This document shows positions 6,159 through 9,477 of a DNA stretch of 9,477 bases, piece after piece (the first letter of the stretch is position 1; each line of letters starts with the position of its first letter). The notes beneath the pieces were generated by a model. The model was not told where the DNA came from. It saw only the letters and a list, made by a program, of their open reading frames with translations, and did not search any database. This DNA comes from Bordetella parapertussis. Lineage in GTDB: Bacteria; Pseudomonadota; Gammaproteobacteria; Burkholderiales; CAIKXV01. A program made the translations under genes and the position numbers. The stretch spans positions 1 to 9,477 of the forward strand of contig CAMDXD010000140.1 of NCBI GenBank assembly GCA_945877995.1, in the 5' to 3' direction.

Positions 6159-6389
6159 ATGAAGACGACACTCGACCTGCCCGACGAACTGGCCCGGCGC
6201 ATCAAGATCGAGGCTGCGCAATCCGGTCGCAAGCTGAAGGACCTGGTGGCGCAGTTGCTCGAGGCCGGACTTCGAGCCAGCCGCGACGACGGTGCTGCCG
6301 CGGCGTTGCCCAAACCGGTGAAGCGCCGGCGAGGCGGGCCGCTGACGGCCGACGCGATCGAGGCCGCGATAGCCGCCGGCCGCGAATGA
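6159..6389 (+). CDS. vapB: VapB-type antitoxin, ribbon-helix-helix
   Basis: A 76-residue antitoxin. It starts with an RHH DNA-binding motif (MKTTLDLPDELARRIKIEAA) and continues with helix LKDLVAQLLEAGL, forming the dimeric operator-binding domain. The basic and flexible C-terminus (PVKRRRGGPLTADAIEA) would bind and inhibit the toxin. It overlaps the downstream toxin by 4 nt (ATGA, 6386-6389), so the two are translationally coupled. No good Shine-Dalgarno precedes the ATG. A possible promoter TTGCAG (6124-6129), 17 nt, GAAAAT (6147-6152) would start transcription almost at the ATG and yield a leaderless message; this is speculative. Confidence 0.88.
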   Translation: MKTTLDLPDELARRIKIEAAQSGRKLKDLVAQLLEAGLRASRDDGAAAALPKPVKRRRGGPLTADAIEAAIAAGRE

Positions 6390-6796
6390 TCGTCGTCGAT
6401 ACCAACGTCATCGCCTATCTCCTGATCGAGGGTGACCGCACCGCAGACGCACAGGCGCTTCGCCTGGCCGATCCCGACTGGCGCAGCGAGCCGTTCCTGC
6501 TGGTCGAGTTCAGCAACCTGCTGGCGACGCAGGTGAGGGCCAAAGCGCTTTCGGCCGCGCAGGCGAAGTCGTTGCTCGAGTCGGCCGCGAAGCAGGTCTC
6601 GGCATGGGTCGAAGTCCCTCATGCTGAAGCGCTGGCCGTGGCCCTCGACCGCCAGGTCTCGGCCTACGACGCGCGGTTTGTCGCTTGCGCGCGCCGACTC
6701 TCGGCGCCGCTGGTGACTGAAGACTCCCGCCTGCGCGTGGCGACGCCGGGATCGTCGATGTCGATTGCCGAGGCAGTCTCCCGGTCGGCTCGATAG
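6386..6796 (+). CDS. vapC: VapC-type toxin, PIN-domain ribonuclease
   Basis: A 136-residue PIN-domain endoribonuclease. The acidic metal-binding residues are present: Asp5 (MIVVDTNVIAYLL), Glu41 (FLLVEFSNLL), Asp95 (VSAYDARFVACAR) and Asp113 (LVTEDSRL). VapC toxins cleave tRNA or rRNA with Mg2+/Mn2+; the target here is unknown. The start ATG overlaps the antitoxin stop (ATGA), which ties toxin synthesis to antitoxin translation. Its length is normal for the family and the gene appears intact. Confidence 0.92.
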   Translation: MIVVDTNVIAYLLIEGDRTADAQALRLADPDWRSEPFLLVEFSNLLATQVRAKALSAAQAKSLLESAAKQVSAWVEVPHAEALAVALDRQVSAYDARFVACARRLSAPLVTEDSRLRVATPGSSMSIAEAVSRSAR

Positions 6797-6853
6797 CGAC
6801 GGGGCGCAGCCAGAGCGGGCGCTGCATGCGACTCGCGCGCCATCGGACAAATG

Positions 6854-6875
6854 AGCGGTGTGACTCAGCGGTGTG
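6854..6875 (+). repeat. Short direct repeat AGCGGTGTG
   Basis: AGCGGTGTG occurs at 6854-6862 and 6867-6875 (13-bp period). It lies upstream of the AbrB-type antitoxin gene. It could be an operator, but nothing else supports that. Confidence 0.35.
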
Positions 6876-6884
6876 GCGCTGCCG

Positions 6885-6943
6885 GGAGGCTATCGCATGG
6901 AGCAGCGAACACCAGGAAGGCACGATTTGCGTCGATAGCCTCC
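6885..6943. repeat. Inverted repeat upstream of the AbrB-type antitoxin
   Basis: GGAGGCTATCG (6885-6895) and CGATAGCCTCC (6933-6943) are perfect 11-bp inverted copies separated by 37 nt. They could form a stem or mark the ends of a small insertion. The second arm lies 45 nt before the ATG at 6988. Confidence 0.5.
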
Positions 6944-6987
6944 TCGTTGTGCGATCTTCGGATCGATACTCCGAGCGTCATCCTCCG

Positions 6988-7167
6988 ATGGATTCCGTCA
7001 CCGTGTCTCCCAAGTTGCAGGTCGTGATTCCGCAGCGGGTGCGTGAGCAGATGGCGGTCAAGGCCGGCGACCGGATCGAACTGATCCCGGAGCGCCCGGC
7101 GCGCGAGCTTCGGGGCTTCCTCGCCGGGATCGACACCTTGGTCCCGAGGGAGAAGGACCGCGTGTGA
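6988..7167 (+). CDS. vapB: AbrB/MazE-type antitoxin of a broken vapBC locus
   Basis: A 59-residue swapped-hairpin (SpoVT-AbrB) antitoxin. It begins MDSVTVSPKLQVVIPQRVRE, continues VKAGDRIELIPERPA and ends in the toxin-binding tail LRGFLAGIDTLVPREKDRV, which matches this antitoxin subfamily end to end. The ATG at 6988 is chosen because homology begins there; longer in-frame extensions do not resemble the family. Its stop overlaps the GTG start of the toxin pseudogene (GTGA, 7164-7167). With the toxin gone it may persist as an orphan DNA-binding antitoxin, or simply not have decayed yet. Confidence 0.88.
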   Translation: MDSVTVSPKLQVVIPQRVREQMAVKAGDRIELIPERPARELRGFLAGIDTLVPREKDRV

Positions 7168-7270
7168 ATGTCGTCGACCCTCGGCATGGCTCGAATACTT
7201 CGCTGGTGGGCCTGGCGCAGGCGCGTTCGCCGCTGCGATCGAGAACACCGGGTCGCTGCTGGTGCCAGCC
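7164..7270 (+). pseudogene. vapC: vapC toxin pseudogene (frameshifted and truncated)
   Basis: The GTG at 7164 opens VNVVD, the first strand of a PIN domain, overlapping the antitoxin stop. After the Asp codon (7176-7178) only CC remains where an ACC/threonine codon would be expected, and the frame shifts. From 7181 in the +2 frame the sequence resumes as SAWLEYFAGG, then GAGAFAAAIENTGSLLVPA (to 7270), a typical VapC N-terminus. A single-base deletion therefore broke the catalytic D-T-S motif. Similarity ends at 7270, so about three quarters of the toxin is also gone. Both lesions leave no active nuclease. Confidence 0.85.
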
Positions 7271-7450
7271 CCAACCGCAGCGCGCGCGGTGGGTCAGGAT
7301 CACTTCGGCGTTGACACCATGGCCAACTCGCTCCGGGGCAAGGCCCGCATGGGGCTGGAATACGCCCTGCGCTGCACCGGTTCGATCATGGAGCAGTGCG
7401 GCGGCATGAAATACCGACAGGAATACGTGCGTCGAGTCGGTTCTCCGCCG
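7271..7450 (+). other. Unidentified open segment following the vapC remnant
   Basis: The frame of the vapC remnant stays open to 7513. From about 7290 it reads as plausible protein (MANSLRGKARMGLEYALRC, then TGSIMEQCGGMKYRQEYVR), but not as VapC. This may be a piece of another gene joined at about 7270, or chance open sequence in high-GC DNA. I do not recognise it. Confidence 0.3.
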
Positions 7451-7499
7451 TTGCCGACCAGGCTGTCTCCCGATAAAATACACACATTTTCGTACACAC
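7451..7499 (+). promoter_or_regulatory. Promoter and possible operator of the second intact vapBC operon
   Basis: TTGCCG (7451-7456), a 17-nt spacer, then TAAAAT (7474-7479) gives a good sigma-70-type promoter, with transcription expected near 7486, about 24 nt before the vapB start. Two TACACAC repeats (7479-7485 and 7493-7499, 14 bp apart) overlap the -10/start region. They are candidates for the VapBC autoregulatory operator; that is inferred from position. Confidence 0.55.
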
Positions 7500-7509
7500 T
7501 AAGTTATCC

Positions 7510-7776
7510 ATGAGCGTAGTCATCAGCAGGGTCTTCCAGAACGGAAACAGTCAGGCGGTCCGGATTCCGCAGGAGTTCCGTCTCGATTCTGCGCGGGTCC
7601 AGATCAGTCGAAACGCGGACGGCGATCTCGTCCTGCGCCCGGTCGTCGTAGACCGCGGCAAGGCATTGCTCGAGGCGCTTCTGGCTTTCGATGACGACCT
7701 CACGGCGGATTTCGTAGCCAGGGTTTTGGAAGACCGGCGCGAGCAGCCGCCGGTGCAGGAGCGGGATCCGTTGTGA
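7510..7776 (+). CDS. vapB: VapB antitoxin, AbrB/MazE swapped-hairpin type
   Basis: An 88-residue antitoxin. The N-terminal DNA-binding domain shows the hallmark VISRVFQNGNSQAVRIPQEF and LDSARVQISR segments. The C-terminal part (GKALLEALLAFDDDLTADFV) is acidic and would embrace the PIN toxin. The ATG at 7510 has no clear Shine-Dalgarno, but a promoter sits at 7451-7479 and no earlier in-frame start is plausible. Its stop overlaps the GTG of vapC by 4 nt (GTGA, 7773-7776). It is of a different fold from the RHH antitoxin at 6159. Confidence 0.92.
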   Translation: MSVVISRVFQNGNSQAVRIPQEFRLDSARVQISRNADGDLVLRPVVVDRGKALLEALLAFDDDLTADFVARVLEDRREQPPVQERDPL

Positions 7777-8183
7777 AGTACATGCTGGATACGGATACCC
7801 TGATCTATTTCCTCCGGCAGAAGCCCCCATCCGTCTGCGACCGGATGAACGCCCTTGCGGAAGACGACTCGATCGGCATGTCCTTCGTGACCTGGGCCGA
7901 ACTGCTCAAGGGCGCAGAGGGCAGCGTCCGCAGGGTCGAAGTCCTCAAGCGCCTGTCCGTGCTCGCACGAAGCATTCCGGTGATGTACCCGGCACGCTCC
8001 GAGATCTGTTCGCATTACGCCAGGCATGCCTCGAGGCTCAAGGCCGAGGGAAGACCGATCGGTGGCAACGATCTGTGGATCGCAAGTCATGCCCTTGCGG
8101 AAGGGGCCACGCTCGTGACCAGCAATGTCGGCGAGTTCACCCGGATCCAGGGCCTTGTTGTCGAGAACTGGGCTGTCGCTTGA
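7773..8183 (+). CDS. vapC: VapC toxin, PIN-domain ribonuclease
   Basis: A 136-residue PIN-domain nuclease that starts at GTG (VKYMLDTDTLIYFLRQKP). The family acidic residues are at Asp6, Glu43 (FVTWAELLKGAEG) and Asp100 (GGNDLWIASHAL). The C-terminal VTSNVGEFTRIQGLVVENW supplies the fourth polar position at Asn118 or nearby. This is the common VapC/FitB-like arrangement. The gene is complete and paired with vapB by a GTGA overlap, so the module looks functional. Expected role: cleavage of tRNA or rRNA when the labile antitoxin is degraded. Confidence 0.95.
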   Translation: MKYMLDTDTLIYFLRQKPPSVCDRMNALAEDDSIGMSFVTWAELLKGAEGSVRRVEVLKRLSVLARSIPVMYPARSEICSHYARHASRLKAEGRPIGGNDLWIASHALAEGATLVTSNVGEFTRIQGLVVENWAVA

Positions 8184-8532
8184 ACACTGCGGTGCTTGCC
8201 TGGATGAGGGGCAGTCCGGGTTCCAGTCCAGCAGTCCAGGGTCAGATCTTGAGTTTTGCGTCAGGAGCGCAGGTGTTAGATCGCTCAAAGAGCAGCGCCG
8301 GGGCCGGCAGGCATTGTCTCGGGTATGACGCTGGTCCAGGCCAGTCGGCACTGGGCGACATCACCCTGGCTGCTTCGGGAATCTCCTTCACAGCTTCCCG
8401 TTAACCTGCAGGTCATGCCGCAGGGGCGTCTGAAAGCAGTATCTGCAGGCTCATCTCACTGGAAAAGACTTCGACTTGCCGGGGCCCCGTATCCAGAGCA
8501 TCCTCTGGCACCGCGACCGCGAGGAACCTTCC
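8184..8532. other. Intergenic region between vapC and the second Bug gene
   Basis: About 350 bp with no supported gene. CAGTCC occurs three times close together (8212, 8224, 8232). The stretch GGGTCAGATCTTGAGTTTTG (8240-8259) resembles sequence I associate with the flanks of REP-associated transposases, but that recollection is weak evidence. A minus-strand frame around 8413-8500 reads like a protein tail but has no body. No clear terminator or promoter was identified; a GAGGA Shine-Dalgarno for the Bug gene lies at 8521-8525. Confidence 0.4.
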
Positions 8533-9477
8533 ATGCCCCGTCCGCTCACCCCGCCGACCGCTCCGCGCGCGGTGCCGGCCACCCGTCGTGCGGTAACCCC
8601 GCTGCCTGCCCTGCGCGGGGCCGTCGCCGTGATCCTCGTGCTGGCCGCCGGAACGCTCGCCGCCCAGCCGTGGCCAGCACGCCCGCTGAGGCTGATCGTT
8701 CCGCTGGCTGCAGGTGGCACTGGCGACACGCTTGCGCGCGATGTCGCGCAGGCGATGGAACCCATGCTGGGCGTCCCGATCACGGTGGAGAACCGGGCGG
8801 GTGCCAACGGCATCCTTGGCATGGAGTTGGTGGCCAAGGCGCCCGCCGACGGCTACACGCTGGTCGTGGGAGGCGTGGGCCCCGTGGCCATCAATCCCGC
8901 CCTCTATCCGAAGCTGCCCTTCAACGTCGAGCGCGACTTCACCGCCATCGTGCAGGTGGCCGACACCACCTCGGTGCTGGTAGTGCCAGCGGCGCTGCCG
9001 GTGAAGACGCTGAAGGACCTGATCGCGCTGGCGAAGAAGCGCCCCGGGGAACTCTTCTATTCCTCGTCCGGGTCGGGCTCCACGCCGCACCTGAACGCCG
9101 CGCTGTTCGCCACGATGGCGGGCATCGACATCCAGCACGTGCCGTACAAGGGTTCGACACCCGGGCGCACGGCGCTGCTCGGCGGCGAGGTCTCGCTGAT
9201 GGTCGACGGTCTGCTGCCGTCGCTGCCGTTCATCGAGTCCGGCCGCTTTCGCGCGCTGGGTATCACCTCGGCGGCACGCTCTCCCGCCGCCCCGCAGGTC
9301 CCGACCATCGCCGAGACGTTGCCCGGGTATCAGGCCGACATCTGGTACGGGCTGCTCGGGCCAACTGGCACGCCGCGCGAGGTGGTCGACCGGATCAATG
9401 CAGCGGCCAACAAGGCACTCGCAAGCCCCGAGCTTCGCGCGCGGCTCGCGAAACTGGGTGCCACCGTGGCCGGTGGC
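8533..9477 (+). CDS. Bug-family substrate-binding protein (3' partial)
   Basis: 315 codons are visible and the frame runs off the right edge, so only the last residues are missing. The ATG at 8533 follows GAGGA with a 7-nt gap. The signal peptide is unusually long: a Pro/Arg-rich n-region (residues 1-29) precedes the hydrophobic core AVAVILVLAAGTLAA, cleaved before QPWP (about 44/45). The mature protein shows RPLRLIVPLAAGGTGDTLAR, VENRAGANGILGMELVAKA, HVPYKGSTPGRTALLGGEV and PQVPTIAETLPGY, all family signatures. It differs clearly from the Bug at 4879 and has higher GC, so the two are not a recent duplication. Ligand unknown. What lies downstream would be needed to place its pathway. Confidence 0.95.
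   Translation, partial: MPRPLTPPTAPRAVPATRRAVTPLPALRGAVAVILVLAAGTLAAQPWPARPLRLIVPLAAGGTGDTLARDVAQAMEPMLGVPITVENRAGANGILGMELVAKAPADGYTLVVGGVGPVAINPALYPKLPFNVERDFTAIVQVADTTSVLVVPAALPVKTLKDLIALAKKRPGELFYSSSGSGSTPHLNAALFATMAGIDIQHVPYKGSTPGRTALLGGEVSLMVDGLLPSLPFIESGRFRALGITSAARSPAAPQVPTIAETLPGYQADIWYGLLGPTGTPREVVDRINAAANKALASPELRARLAKLGATVAGG

Noticed and set aside
8212..8237. Triple CAGTCC as a CRISPR-like or iteron array
   Set aside because: Six-base units with irregular spacing (12 and 8 bp); too short and irregular for either.
8413..9138. Minus-strand frame ending VFSSEMSLQILLSDAPAA
   Set aside because: The tail looks protein-like, but nearly all of the frame is antisense to the second Bug gene. 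At most a very short remnant lies at 8413-8520.

Overview
The window looks like accessory DNA from a high-GC betaproteobacterium, most likely of the order Burkholderiales. This is inferred from two tripartite-tricarboxylate-transporter substrate-binding ('Bug') proteins, which are greatly expanded in that order, from the overall high GC with G/C-ending codons, and from the mix of toxin-antitoxin genes, an IS3 remnant and REP-like repeats. No rRNA, tRNA or CRISPR array was seen.

Layout. Positions 2-937 hold a sterol desaturase/fatty acid hydroxylase-superfamily membrane protein whose 5' end lies outside the window. A short signal-peptide ORF starts at its stop codon and runs into a decayed yhaV toxin fragment (about 1140-1424). 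On the minus strand, 1513-1929 encodes a small GFA/CENP-V zinc protein with a GTG start. A P-loop ATPase/kinase-like protein (2268-2861) follows, with unusual Walker motifs and visibly lower GC than its neighbours. Next is an IS3-family remnant (about 2870-3255) with an intact orfA, a correctly phased U-UUU-UUG slip site and only a stub of orfB.

The central metabolic block is a divergent pair. A salicylate-hydroxylase-like FAD monooxygenase (3417-4562, minus) and a Bug periplasmic binding protein (4879-5859, plus) share a 316-bp intergenic region. This arrangement suggests uptake and hydroxylation of an aromatic or other organic acid, but the substrate cannot be read from sequence.

From 6020 to 8183 is a toxin-antitoxin island. 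An inverted REP pair (REPIN-like, 6020-6102) lies just upstream of three consecutive vapBC-type loci of different descent: an intact ribbon-helix-helix vapB/PIN vapC pair (6159-6796), an AbrB-type antitoxin followed by a vapC broken by a one-base frameshift and then truncated (6988-7270), and an intact MazE/AbrB-type vapB/PIN vapC pair (7510-8183) with a recognisable promoter. A third copy of the REP unit sits alone at 2032-2055. A second Bug binding protein begins at 8533 and runs off the right edge.

The picture is a patchwork of metabolic genes interrupted by layers of decayed mobile and toxin-antitoxin DNA. I see no convincing new multi-gene defence or biosynthetic system. The best leads are the REP-like repeat family, the ATPase with altered Walker motifs and the graded decay of the vapBC array.
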